Below are positions 1 through 10,182 of a stretch of 64,000 bases of DNA, piece by piece (position 1 is the first letter of the stretch; every line of letters starts with the position of its first letter). A program made the translations under genes and the position numbers. Source of the stretch: Lactifluus volemus (Eukaryota; Basidiomycota; Agaricomycetes; Russulales; Russulaceae); the NCBI GenBank assembly GCA_022376515.1, contig WTXI01000047.1:62001-126000 (forward strand), written 5' to 3'. The notes beneath the pieces are model-generated. The model worked only from the letters and a program-made list of their open reading frames with translations, ran no database searches and had not been told where the DNA came from.

Positions 1-2252
1 ACCTTCTGGAGGTTCGGTGAGGCGCGCAAGAAGAATAAGGTACCATCTTTCAGATACTGAGGAACAAGGGCGAGAAGGATCATGGGCAAAAGGAGGGTTC
101 GACCATTGGAGGCCAACAATCAAGGGAACATGGGTTGAAAAAAAAAGTTCAGTGGCGTATCCGTCAGATGAACTCGGCGAGAACTTGCCTTGAGGACTTT
201 CATTACGTCTTCTGCCAACACCCACTCCGACTCATCGAGCTCAAACTCACGCAGTCCATTGCTCCGATCTGAGGTAAGCTCCTTCAATGCCACTTTATAC
301 TCAATAGCAAAGCTCATCATGTCATATGTTGAGTTCTACCATGTTTTAACATCCCGCGGCATGATGTGAATTTTCAAGTTGAGGTTCTCAAGCACCGCTT
401 TCCAAGCCGGCAGAAGTTTCATCGTCGAATGGACAATTTTAAAAGCCAGCTTGCGGAGCTTGGGGAAAATTTCAGAAGGTGCTACAGTATGTTGTCAAAT
501 AACTTACCTTGACGAGCACGTGGGTGATGGGAACAACTTTTTCTTGAAGCTCCTTGACTTCGCCTGGTGCCATGTCAACCTTATTGACCCATTCTTCAGT
601 ATTGTCGTCATCATCCACCTCATCCCCTTCAAGTCCGAGGTTCCGATCCCTTTCTTTCTGAGTCAATGCCTCCTCTGCAATGGTCCCTTCCGCGAGCTCT
701 ATAAGGTCACCAAGTACTTCGCGTTCACAATCGGTTAAGTCCTCGGACTTTCTTTCTGGAAGCTCAAACATCTTTAGTAGTGACTTTGCAACAAGGTTTA
801 AGATGTGAAGAAAGCAGCATGTCTGATTGACCTTGTGGAATGAGGGCATATGCTTCTGCATTTCCTCAACCATTGTGTCATTATTTGAGACATTATCACA
901 TGTTATGGACAGGATCTTGAGCCCAGGTAAGTGTTATCAACTCTCTTTCATTAGGTGTTGACTTACTTTTCGATCAATGCCGAAGTCACGCAGGATTTTT
1001 TCGACCGCGGCTGCCAAATTCGAGCCGGTATGTGACTATTTTCGACATCAATCAATGCGGCCTTTCCAGGTAATTCAACTTGCCTCTGGAACCTCAATAA
1101 TATCAAGTACAAGGGAAGCCATGGCACCATTCAATTCCAAGTGAACTGTCACTGCAACATAGGCATGATGGTTAGGTGATGTCCATGCATCTGTGGCAAA
1201 GTTAAGTCGTCTTTCGTAATTCTGTAACGGTGCGTTTAATCAAATATCTTCCCATTTTGTAGATCTAACCTACTTGGAGTAGGCCCGCAATCCTGGTGCG
1301 TGTGTGCGCGAATATCAATTTCACGTCACGCGTGACAGTAGAAGTGGACAGGATGTATAACTCAGGGCACCCGGTCTTCATCAATACCTTAAATCCTCGA
1401 TCCTCAACTACTTGGAAGGGACGAGCACTCTCCGACACCCAACATACTATCTTGGCCCTATTTTGTGTCACGTAAGCCTATTATCTTGCCTCGTAAATTT
1501 TGACTTACTTGATTTCTATCTTAGTGTGATTGCGTGCCATGTAAGCGGGTTTCCCTTTCCCCATCTTCATGAATGACGCCGTAATTGTTCCCGAGAGGTT
1601 GAACGGCTCCAGGACGTCTTTCCTTGCCTTGCTGATGGATCCACATTGGATTGCCATTTGATATGCCTCCTCCCCCCAGCAGGACTTTGTGTGACGTGAG
1701 AGATTTCCAGTAGATGAACGATCTGATTCAGAATCTTGATAGCGGCAGCATTTGTATTTGCATCCAGCACGTGCACATTTAAAGGTATGTACCTTGCGAC
1801 CGCTGATATATTCGATGCATGGGATTGGTTCATAGAAGGAGTATGTTGGAGATTTCCATATGGACATCAGTTTTTCTGTCCTTATCTGTGAGTAACCTAA
1901 TTTTGTGATGTTACATTAGATACTGACGGAGTTCCTTTTTGTCATCTTCATCCCTAGTCACGCTGTTGGAACCCTTTTGCGTCTTCAAGGCCCTGGTCTT
2001 GGTAATCTCAATGACCTCATCTGAGGAGCTGGAGTTCTCAGAGCTATCGGACGAAGTCTCGTCAGGTATGCTCCTTTTTTTATTCTGAGCGCGACATTTG
2101 CGGCTGAGACTTTTTCAAGCCTTCCGCTTTGTTGATGTCGTACTCTTGGCCGCTTTTTCGGAGGATGGGAGCGAGGGGGATACAGAAGTGGGAGTAGCAG
2201 GAGTAGAGGCCTTGCTGTGGGTAGAAACACTTTCCTTTTTTTTGGAGACCAT
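1..2252 (-). mobile_element. hAT-family transposase gene, decayed, cut by the left window edge
   Basis: Translated exons on the minus strand read as a fungal hAT transposase. The N-terminal part is Ser/Lys-rich. It is followed by a BED-type zinc finger (C-x4-C spacing around FKCARAGCKYKC, then a HTKSC ligand pair, near 1700-1790). Next come the RNase H-fold segments: FATDAWTSPNHHAYVAVTVH (around 1140-1200), CDNVSNNDTM (about 870-900) and CCFLHILNLVAKSL (about 790-820). An acidic insertion follows, then the C-terminal helical part toward the edge. Plausible introns separate these blocks. The start was taken at the Met of MVSKKKESVS. An in-frame TGA lies about 45 codons downstream, near 2116, so the copy is probably dead. 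The C-terminal dimerisation domain lies beyond the edge, and no terminal inverted repeat or 8-bp target duplication could be found. The family call is firm; exon boundaries are not. Confidence 0.75.
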
Positions 2253-2933
2253 GACGGAGGTAAGTCAAGTCTACCTCAGTCTAGGCCACCCTTTCTGAGT
2301 GTTCCCCCTGTACCAATGAGGTTAGCAGGAACTGCGAAAAGGTTATTTTTGAAGGTCCGCAACACTTTCTAGCTTCGATCTCCAATTGGACGTGTGCCGC
2401 GCGCCGTGTGTGATGTATGCAAATGGGCTGGAAGGACTTACGGGAGAGCGGAGACTCGGGTGAAGGGAAACATCAGGAGAGCTGTCTCTATAAGTGACTC
2501 AGTGTTGGAACTGTTGCTAGTTTACAGGTTATAATTTTGTTAACTTGGAATTTGATTCAAACCTCCAGTGAGGGCCACAAAGTGCAGTCACCGTTAGTAG
2601 CCCCAAATTGGCATGTGGTGCCACTGCAGGACATGGGCCGCAGCTCTGGCATAAGGTTTCAGCGAGAAAATAAAAGGCAAAAATATGATACCACAGGGAT
2701 ATATACAGATACTTTATTTAATGTGTCTAAACTCAGAACATGTTGGTAGCAAGATCTGCAAAGCTGAAATAAGTGGCATGGGTAGTGACATGGGTGGTGA
2801 CCCAGGCTTAACCCGGCTACGGGTCGGCCCGAGTCTACCCACACCCATACCCAAGCACAACCCAACCCATAACCCACATGGGTTATGCATACCCATGCTG
2901 ATCCCTAGGAGTGGGGAAGGGAGCTTCAGCTTA
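2253..2933. other. Non-coding stretch between hAT and LTR, with an ACCC/GGGT-rich patch
   Basis: No open frame here resembles a known protein. From about 2780 to 2905 the plus strand is built from degenerate ACCCA/ACCCATA units and their reverse complement, giving a low-complexity patch that folds on itself around ACCCATGGGT-like palindromes. I see no promoter or RNA gene. Confidence 0.4.
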
Positions 2934-3807
2934 TGTCACGGTTCACAGGGACCATGGCTTGGAGTGAGCTTCAATTAATCAATGAAGGATGCGCAGGTGA
3001 GTTCCTGTGAAGGATAGACTTGACTGTGCAAACTCTCGGTTCTGTATCACGTGAGGCAGGTAGTACAGGCCAGCGCACGTGATGGTCGGAGTTACTGTTC
3101 CCAAAGAGGATAGATGGTGGCAGATGGACGAAGGACGATCTGTAAGTTCAACCGCAATGTGGGCGCAAGTGTGATTGGAATGCAAGGGATGCTCGCCTTC
3201 CAAGGACACTCGTGGGAGGTTGAACTAAGGTTTGTGCGAAATGAAGGGGGAGGAATTAGACAATCCTTCACCCTCGATTTCGTACAAGGTTCAGGGTGTC
3301 TGTGAGCTTGTTTACAAGGGCGTAAACAGGCTAACAGATGTTCTGATTGTGGCGCGAAGGTACCTTAACCAAAGGTACAAAGAGGGGATGCACAAGAAAA
3401 GAGAGGGTGATTGAGTGTCAAGCAACAACTGTGATTCTCGATGAAGCTGAAGCTGGGGCTTTAGCTTGTCCATAGGGCCCTATTTATGCGTACAGAGGGC
3501 CAGCCAACTATCCTACAAAGGTCACAGTAAAGTAGCAAAGTCAAGACCATTGACTAAGGACCTGAGTCAGTTCTGATGACTCAAGAACTGACTCAGTACG
3601 TCTGACTCAAGATCTGAGTCAAGAACGCTGACCCAAGATTTGAGTCATGATCCCTGAGTCAAATACACGTCCAAAATAGCGATGCACAGCCCCTAGAAGA
3701 CAAACAGAGGGGGCTGGCCAAGGAAAGGGATCCTAGGTCATAACACAAGTCGAAAAATGGACAGAAAGCAGTAAGAAATGGGCTGGACAGCCCGCATAAC
3801 CGTAACA
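2934..3807 (-). mobile_element. Solo LTR A (874 bp), minus orientation
   Basis: Read on the minus strand, this element starts TGTTACGGTT and ends AACCGTGACA. These are TG...CA termini that form a 9/10 imperfect inverted repeat, as in LTR retrotransposons. It matches the LTR at 4078-4951 over its whole length in opposite orientation, with scattered substitutions and the same total length. No gag-pol internal region or primer-binding site adjoins it. The 5-bp flanks (GCTTA and CTGTG) do not match, so no target duplication is preserved. Confidence 0.75.
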
Positions 3808-4077
3808 CTGTGCATCGCTCTTTTAGACATGTTTTTGACTCAGATATCATGACTCAGTTCTTGAGTCAGCATCTCTGACTCAGATCTTGAGTCATCAGAA
3901 CTGACTCAGATACTTAGTCAATAGCTCTGACTACGCATTTCCCTTGTAGAATAGTTAACTGGCCCTCTGTACACATAAATAGGGCCCTGTAGACAAGCTA
4001 AAGCCCCAGCTTCAGCTTTGTCAAGAATTACAGTTGTTGCTTGACACTCAATCTCCCTCTCTTTTTCTTGTGAATCC
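3808..4077 (+). mobile_element. Internal fragment of the same LTR, plus orientation
   Basis: This segment begins CTGTGCATCGCT and ends just before the next LTR with TTGTGAATCC. It corresponds to the middle of the LTR at about 4197-4499, and it lacks both LTR termini. It has its own TGACTCA motifs and the ATAAATAGGGCCC TATA-like stretch. It looks like the remains of an older LTR broken by insertion or recombination of the two full LTRs on either side. Confidence 0.65.
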
Positions 4078-4951
4078 TGTTACAGTTATGCAGGCCGTCC
4101 GGCCCATTTCTTACTGCTTTCTGTCCATTTTTCGACTTGTGTTATGACCTAGGATCCCTTTCCTTGGCCAGCCCCCTCTGTTTGTCTTCTAGGGGCTGTG
4201 CATCGCTATTTTGGACGTGTATTTGACTCAGGGATCATGACTCAAATCTTGGGTCAGCGTTCTTGACTCAGATCTTGAGTCAGACGCACTGAGTCAGTTC
4301 TTGAGTCATCAGAACTGACTCAGGTTCTTAGTCAATGGTCTTGACTTTGCTACTTTACTGTGACCTTTGTAGGATAGTTGGCTGGCCCTCTGTACACATA
4401 AATAGGGCCCTATGGACAAGCTAAAGCCCCAGCTTCAGCTTCGTCGAGAATCACAGTTGTTGCTTGACACTCAATCTCCCTCTCTTTTCTTGTGCATCCC
4501 CTCTTCGTACCTTTGGTTAAGATACCTTCATGCCACAATCAGAACATCTGTTGGCCTGTTTACGCCCTTGTAAACAAGCTCACAGACGCCCTGAACCTTG
4601 TATGAAATCGAGGGTGAAGGATTGTCTAATTCCTCCCCCTTCATTTCGCACAAACCTTAGTTCAACCTCCCACGAGTGTCCTTGGAAGGCGAGCATCCCT
4701 TGCATTCCAATCACACTCACGCCCGCATTGCAGTTGAACTTACAGATCATCCTTCGTCCATCTGCCACCGTCTATCCTCTTTGGGAATGGTAACTCTGAC
4801 CATTGCGTGCGCCAGCCCATACTACCCGCCTCACACAATACAGAACCAAGAGTTTGCACAGTCAAGTCTATCCTTCACAGGAACTCACCTGCGCATCCTT
4901 CATTGATTAATTGAAGCTCACTCCAAGCCATGGTCCCTGTGAACCGTGACA
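4078..4951 (+). mobile_element. Solo LTR C (874 bp), plus orientation
   Basis: Starts TGTTACAGTT and ends AACCGTGACA, exactly the length of LTR A and its inverted partner. A TATA-like box (CATAAATAGGGCCC) lies about 315 bp from the left end, downstream of a cluster of TGASTCA motifs, which fits a U3 promoter arrangement. The 5-bp flanks (AATCC and AAGGG) differ, so no target duplication is visible. Its right end abuts the LINE endonuclease frame and truncates it. Confidence 0.75.
4224..4322 (+). promoter_or_regulatory. Cluster of seven TGASTCA (Gcn4/AP-1-type) sites in the LTR U3
   Basis: Perfect TGACTCA or TGAGTCA heptamers occur at 4224, 4238, 4264, 4276, 4290, 4302 and 4316, spaced 12-26 bp apart. 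They lie 70-170 bp upstream of the LTR TATA-like box. The same array recurs in the LTR fragment at 3808-4077 and inverted in LTR A. TGASTCA is the established binding site of Gcn4/AP-1 bZIP factors; a role in LTR transcription is inference. Confidence 0.6.
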
Positions 4952-5983
4952 AAGGGTCTGCATGTTACTTGTTTCTCTGTTTACTTGGTTTAGGTTCTCT
5001 AGTTCGTTTTCTAGGTGTCTGCCTCTCCTTTCAACTCTGTCAAGCAGTTTATTGTTGCTGAGGGCTGATAGGGGCCATGACCACCTTCCGCTGCCAATGT
5101 GTGTTGCGTCTTTAGGGGCGAAGTGGACAGAGACTAGCCAGTGGTCAGTCTGAACTGTGCTGGGGCCTATGTGCCAGTCAAAGGTGTGTTTTGTTTTTGT
5201 TTTCGCAGCATATATTCTATCTAGTCTAGATTTTATTTGCATTCCATTGTGTGTGGCGCGGTAAGTGTATTCTCTGGAGTTGGGGAAGTCGTGTCTCCAC
5301 TGGTCTACTATCTCAAGTTTCTGTCTTATGGTTCTTAGGGCATCTGTGGCACCTGTGTCATCTAGTTTCGCTGGGGCTCTGTCAATTGGATCTTCTGTTA
5401 GGTTGAAGTCTCCCACCATGAAGTCTGGTTTTGGGAGTCAGAAGTGGGTGTGTTGCGTGTCTACAGTTTGCCAAAAGGGTTCGTGGTCTGGTTTTTGGTT
5501 TGGTGCGTATATGTTTATTATTTTCGTTTCCTCCTGATCACATCATTTGATTCTGAGGTACTGCGCTCGGCCAGGTATTAGGGAGCGTGTTTCTATGGAT
5601 TGTATGTCAACGAGGTCTTTGTTGATTACAAATGCGACTCCAGCTGTTGCTCTCAGGGTGAGGTCACTTTCTGAGTTAATTATTTGGAGTCTTTTGTGGA
5701 AGATATCTTGGATTTCGGAGGTGAGAGGGCTGTCTAGGTGTGTTTCTTGTAGTGCTAAGATTCCGATTCTTTCATTTTTCAGTGTGAAGTTGATTTCTGA
5801 CCATTTCTCATATGTATTCCTGTTTTCGTTGCCCACATGGAGGCCATTCATATTTAGTGAGGCTATCTTAATATTTGCCCTTTTCCTCATTCCTTTCTTG
5901 GGGGGGGTTCGCAAGGGTCCAGTGGGGTTTTGTGGGGAGTGGTTATTTGCCATGTGGGTGCTAGGGTGGTTGTCATCATTCAT
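4952..5983 (-). pseudogene. LINE endonuclease domain (start of ORF2), two TGA stops, 3' truncated
   Basis: The frame begins near MNDDNHPSTHMANN. It contains the exonuclease-endonuclease-phosphatase fold motifs in order: IASLNMNGLH, the catalytic Glu in ILALQETHLD, MVGDFNLTEDPIDR and the Asp-His pair in QTDHWLVSVHF. In-frame TGA codons fall at 5543-5545 and about 5442-5444. Reading continues in the same frame after each. The frame ends at the LTR junction, shortly after the coiled segment following the endonuclease. The domain would nick target DNA in a complete element. Confidence 0.7.
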
Positions 5984-6418
5984 GATTTGTCGTGGGGTTG
6001 GGCTCTGTTGGTTGCGGTTTGTTCTTGGGTTTGTTGAGAGGGGTGAGGTGGGGTGAGCGTGGTGCGTGTTGGGGTCGTCTGGTTGTGTGTTTGTGTGGGT
6101 TGTTCTGGGGTTCTGGGAGGCCCGTTGTTATGGGATTGTCGTCCGCTGGGCTAGGGTCATTTATCGTGTGGTGTTCACGGTGAAGGTTATCTCCTTCTGG
6201 GGTCATATCAGAGTATATTTGTTTATTCTAGGTATCTGGGTTCTCTATGTGGGGGATGCAGTGGCGGGGTGTTGGTTTTCAGGTAAGTGGGTTGGGGCGG
6301 TCTTGGTTGTTTACGTGTGAGTACCTTAGGTTTGGGGGTGATTGTTCATTGGGGGACTGAGTTGGGGTAGTTTAATTTTGGCTATGTACATTTGTTCTAG
6401 GTATATAGGTATCTGATT

Positions 6419-7861
6419 TTATTGGGGGGATTTAGTACGGGGCAGCTCTATGTCCTCCTCTCCTGGGGGGGGCCTTCCGGCACGGGGTGGTTCAGAGTAG
6501 GGGAGGGATCGTCTCGCACGGGCGGGGCGGTCGTTGTAGCATCTATTTTCAGCTTGGAGGGATTTCATGACGTTTTTCCATCCTGGGAGTTTGGGAAAGG
6601 GGCATAGGCCTAGCGGGTGGTCTTTGCCATGACAGAGGGGGCAGTAGAAACAGTCCAATTTGATGGTGCCGCTTCCAAGTGTGGGGGAAAGGTAGCAGCA
6701 GTTGTGGAAGAAGTTGCAGGTGTCCATCCAGATTTCGACCGAGGTGAGTAGTGTGCTGTTTGTGTAAATGTTAAAGTGTGGGTCGTCGCGTCCACCTTCT
6801 TGTTTGATGTCCACTCATTTTATTTGTATGGATTCAACGAAGTTTACTATTTCTTGGCTAAGCGGGTTGCTGAACTGTACTGGGAACTTGGAGACTACTT
6901 CATCAAAGAAGGCAATCGAGATGGGGTCCTTCCAGGTGTCAAGGACTAGGTTCTTGATATTTTCCTCCGAGCTGGTTGCTAGGCCTCTTAGCATGAAGAG
7001 GTATGAGGGTGTTGGTGTTGGGAAAGGGATTGCTTTGAAGGCTATATTGGGGCCTGCCCAGACTTTCCTCCCAGTGAGGAGTATGGTGTCGTTGGCGGAT
7101 ATGCCGTGTATCAGGAACGCCATCGGGGCTCTCGCCCTGTTGTGGGTTTTTTGGGCTTTGGTGGGTTGTCCAATGGAGATGTGGTTGGCCTCTGTGATCT
7201 CTTTGATTGCTGTTAGGAGGTCGTTCACAATTTCATTGTAGTTTTCTATGGAGTGGACTTGGGGGCCAAATGGGCGTGCTATGATTTTGCCCGTTGATTT
7301 TTGTCGGGTCCATGCTTTGATTTGGTCTTGTGGGATGTCTTCTAGGGGTCCCATTGGATGTATGTCATGTATGTCTGGCATCTCCATGTCTAGGTAGCGG
7401 TCTCTCGGGTGGGATTTCCTTGCCTCGTGGGAGGTGTTGGGGTCGTTGCTGGAAATTACTGCTAGTCTGGCTAGCATCTCTTCGTTTCCAGGGTCTGCTG
7501 GGTTTTCTGCTACATGTGCTGGCTGGGGTATCTTGTTTGCTTGGTTGCTTTGGGGGGTGGCAGGTGGGTCTCTGTCTGGGGTCATGTCTAGGGTCATGTC
7601 GAGGGGGGAGGTATGTTCCAGAGACTGAGGGTTTTCCATGGGGGGGTTCTTCCTTAGGAGGGCTTCCGCACATGGGGAGGGGGGCTGAGGTGGGGATTTG
7701 CTTCCGGTTTCCCTTAGGAAGTGTGTCGTGTGGATTGTGTAGGGTTGGAGGGGTTGGGGGGGATCATTCGATCTCTTCGGGGTTTGTTCCGAGAGGGACT
7801 CGGAGATGGCTCTCTTTCGGTTTTGGAATTGGTCTGCAGGGGGGAGGGAGGTCTCTTCCAT
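6419..7861 (-). pseudogene. LINE ORF1 (gag-like), interrupted by a TGA
   Basis: A frame of about 480 codons begins MEETSLPPADQFQNRK and is broken once by TGA at 6815-6817. Reading continues in frame on the far side, so a single nonsense change is enough to explain the break. The N-terminal half is Pro/Ser/Asn-rich. The middle has a nucleocapsid-like segment (ENYNEIVNDLLTAIKEITEA). The C-terminal part has a Cys/His cluster (CFYCPLCHGKDHPLGLCPFP), typical of fungal LINE ORF1 proteins that bind nucleic acid. It is dead as written. Confidence 0.65.
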
Positions 7862-8376
7862 GTTGGTGTGGTTTGGGGTGGGTTGGTTAGGTTGTTGTAG
7901 CGTTTGGTGTGGGTCGTCAGGGACGGGTGGTTTCCGTTTTGGAAGGTGTACCTAACAGGTTTCAGGGGGTTGGTTTTCGGGATTTGTGTTGGGGTTTAAC
8001 AGTTGGTTTTTTGGGGGGTTCGGGCTTAGCGTTCTATATATAAGGATTTATTTCGGGTGGCTACTACAGGGGGGGGGGGTCATTATCTATGTTGTGGCCC
8101 GTTAGGGGGGTTGTGTGGGTCATCTGGGTGGCTATGGGGGGGTCGCCCGTGCAGTCCTCTTAGGTCTGTAGTGGGTCTGATTTACTCGTTTCTGGAGGGG
8201 TCGTCTCCTGGGGGGGCAGGTTTTGTCTCCGAGAGTGAGTTGTATCTCTTTCTCAACCTCGCCTTCGCCGAAGCGGAGGATTTCCAAACCATGGTGGTGG
8301 TCCGGGTTCAAGGTCCCCCGAAGAGTCATCACTCCATATAATCAGAAGCCGCTCGTGTGCGGGCCGCTCGACCCGT

Positions 8377-8386
8377 GACACGTGTC
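8377..8386. promoter_or_regulatory. GACACGTGTC palindrome upstream of the PDI-like gene
   Basis: A perfect 10-bp palindrome with a CACGTG core lies 110 bp upstream of the PDI start, in the 155 bp between the LINE remnant and the gene. CACGTG-type cores bind bHLH or bZIP factors. Its layout resembles, but does not equal, the yeast unfolded-protein-response element. The regulatory role is inference. Confidence 0.35.
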
Positions 8387-8495
8387 GGTTTCGTGACGAA
8401 TCCCAAATTTGGATACGACGGTGCAATTTATACGCGTATTTACACACCGGAGTGGGTCTGATACGATACAGTTACAGTCACTCCATCTGGCCATA

Positions 8496-10020
8496 ATGCT
8501 CCCTCATCTGCTAGCCTTTACCCTGACCCTCGTACCATCACTTGTCTCCGCGGCCTTGTACCCGAGAGATTCTCTTGTCAAGACTATTGACACCAAGGGC
8601 TTCCGCAACGTGATGAAAGAAAATGTGTGTGGTATAACTTACCCGTGCGCCATTGACATTGACACCAGGCAGCGTACAAGTGTTGTGGCATTTGTCGCGT
8701 CGTGGTGTGGCGTGAGTAGTATCCACTGGCACCCAGAACTCGGAGCGGAAGCTCGAGCTTTTTTTTTAGTATTGCAAGGCAATGGTTCCAGAGTACACTA
8801 AGGCAGCACTTGGACTTCATCCCCTGGTTCCTCTCTATGCAATCGACTGTGATGAAAACAGATCCCTCTGTGCTGAGCAAGTAAGCTTGTCTGTCCTCTG
8901 ATATTGGAAACCAGGCTAACGTCTTCTAGAACGTGAAAGGCTTCCCGACCGTGAAATTATTCCCCCGTGGCAAGGACCAAGCTCCTATCTTATTCGAACA
9001 TCCAGAGCGTACTGCAAGCACATTCTTTTATTTCGCCACCCGACGTGTACCACACAAGAATAAGAAGCTATACCAAGTTGAAGATATCGAGCCATGGGTC
9101 AACGAGGCATGTCCATCCTCTCCTCCTTGGCTTACTCAACCCATTCACTAGCGTACAGAAAATGGACCGAACGCGGGTGTTGTTACTTAGCAAGGCTAAG
9201 GACCTTCCCCTCATGTGGAAAGTGCTCGCCAACAAGTATCGTGACGACTTTGCCTTTGCAAGTCACCGCGATCGCAAGGGAAAGTCTTCCGTGGCTCTCG
9301 GATATGATTCCGGGACCCAGAAGGACAGCAAAATTCTCATTTACCCCACCGGCTCGACAAAACCCTTCCTCTTCCAGGGTCCGTCCTCCCTTTGCTTCTA
9401 TTCTGACCGCCGAATATAATATCCATGTCCCCGAAGGTGTGCTGAAATATGATTCTATTTCCAAATTCTTCGACGAGGTACTAGACGGCACGGTTACATT
9501 AACGTCTTCGGGCTCCCAGAGTCCTGAGGATGGTCACAAGCTTTCTCCCGAAGAAGAGGACATTGAACGCAAGCAGGAAGCACAGCGCCTCGCTCTCTTG
9601 CATGGGGGGTTCGCCGACATGATAGACTTTGATGAGGCTATCAAGAAGCATGGTGCGGGCTTCCATGGCGAGCACGGTTACAGCGCATCACTCGATGACG
9701 AGTTGAAGAATGACCCGACTCGAGATACCAATAAAGCAGAATACGAGCACGAGCGGGAAGAGGACCCGATACATAGGGCTATACGTATTCAACGCGAGGA
9801 ACAAGCCATCTCCGAGGCTCAAACGGCCGCCGAGACCCCACCCTTGTCTACGGTGAATGAGTCAAACGGGACACCGCAGGCATCTCCGGGAACCTCTACC
9901 TCTGAAAGCACGGTAGGACTTGGGGTGGCACCATCTGGTACGCCCTCACCGAGCGAGGAGACAGTGCCTACTCAGGAAATCACACCTCCAGAGACAGCCC
10001 ATGTCAAGGACGAGTTATAA
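8496..10020 (+). CDS. ER-resident thioredoxin-fold protein, protein disulfide isomerase family, KDEL tail
   Basis: Six exons (8496-8624, 8673-8711, 8770-8880, 8930-9106, 9159-9378, 9437-10020) join in frame to give 419 residues. A signal peptide (MLPHLLAFTLTLVPSLVSAA) opens the protein. One thioredoxin domain follows with active site WCGYCK and the cis-Pro segment VKGFPTVKLFPRG. Next is a second thioredoxin-like region without CxxC (about residues 150-235). The acidic, Ser/Pro-rich tail ends HVKDEL, an ER retrieval signal. The layout matches fungal Mpd1/PDIA6-like oxidoreductases that form or isomerise disulfides in the ER lumen. The intron after the exon ending at 9106 must be GC-AG (AG|GCATGT...ACAG) to keep frame. 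The gene converges on the histone deacetylase gene, 162 bp away. Confidence 0.88.
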
Positions 10021-10182
10021 TCACATTCACTCATGTTTGCAAGTGTAGTACAGTGATAAAGTTATAATACCTGGTATCAATATCGGTGGCAATCTTACAT
10101 TGAGCAAAGGAGGAAAGCTGGACATGACATGAAAGCAAGGGTCTCAGGATCCTAGGCCAGTAGGGGTCGGTATGGGTAAATG

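Larger units (their letters stand above)
4952..8340 (-). mobile_element. Decayed non-LTR retrotransposon (LINE), reverse transcriptase missing
   Basis: The minus strand holds a LINE-like order: a GC-rich 5' leader (about 7862-8340, including a G10-11 run on the plus strand), an ORF1 with a terminal zinc knuckle, and an AP-type endonuclease. The endonuclease frame stops making sense exactly at the LTR edge at 4951, and no reverse transcriptase continues beyond the LTR pair. The 3' half is therefore gone. No poly(A) tail or target duplication can be assigned, and the 5' boundary is approximate. Confidence 0.75.

Noticed and set aside
2780..2905. ACCC/GGGT-rich patch as a telomeric repeat
   Set aside because: Units are irregular and do not match the fungal telomere repeat TTAGGG in tandem. 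Treated as low-complexity DNA.
3808..4077. Internal coding region of an LTR retrotransposon between LTRs A and C
   Set aside because: The LTRs are inverted to each other and the middle piece is itself LTR sequence, so this is not a complete element.
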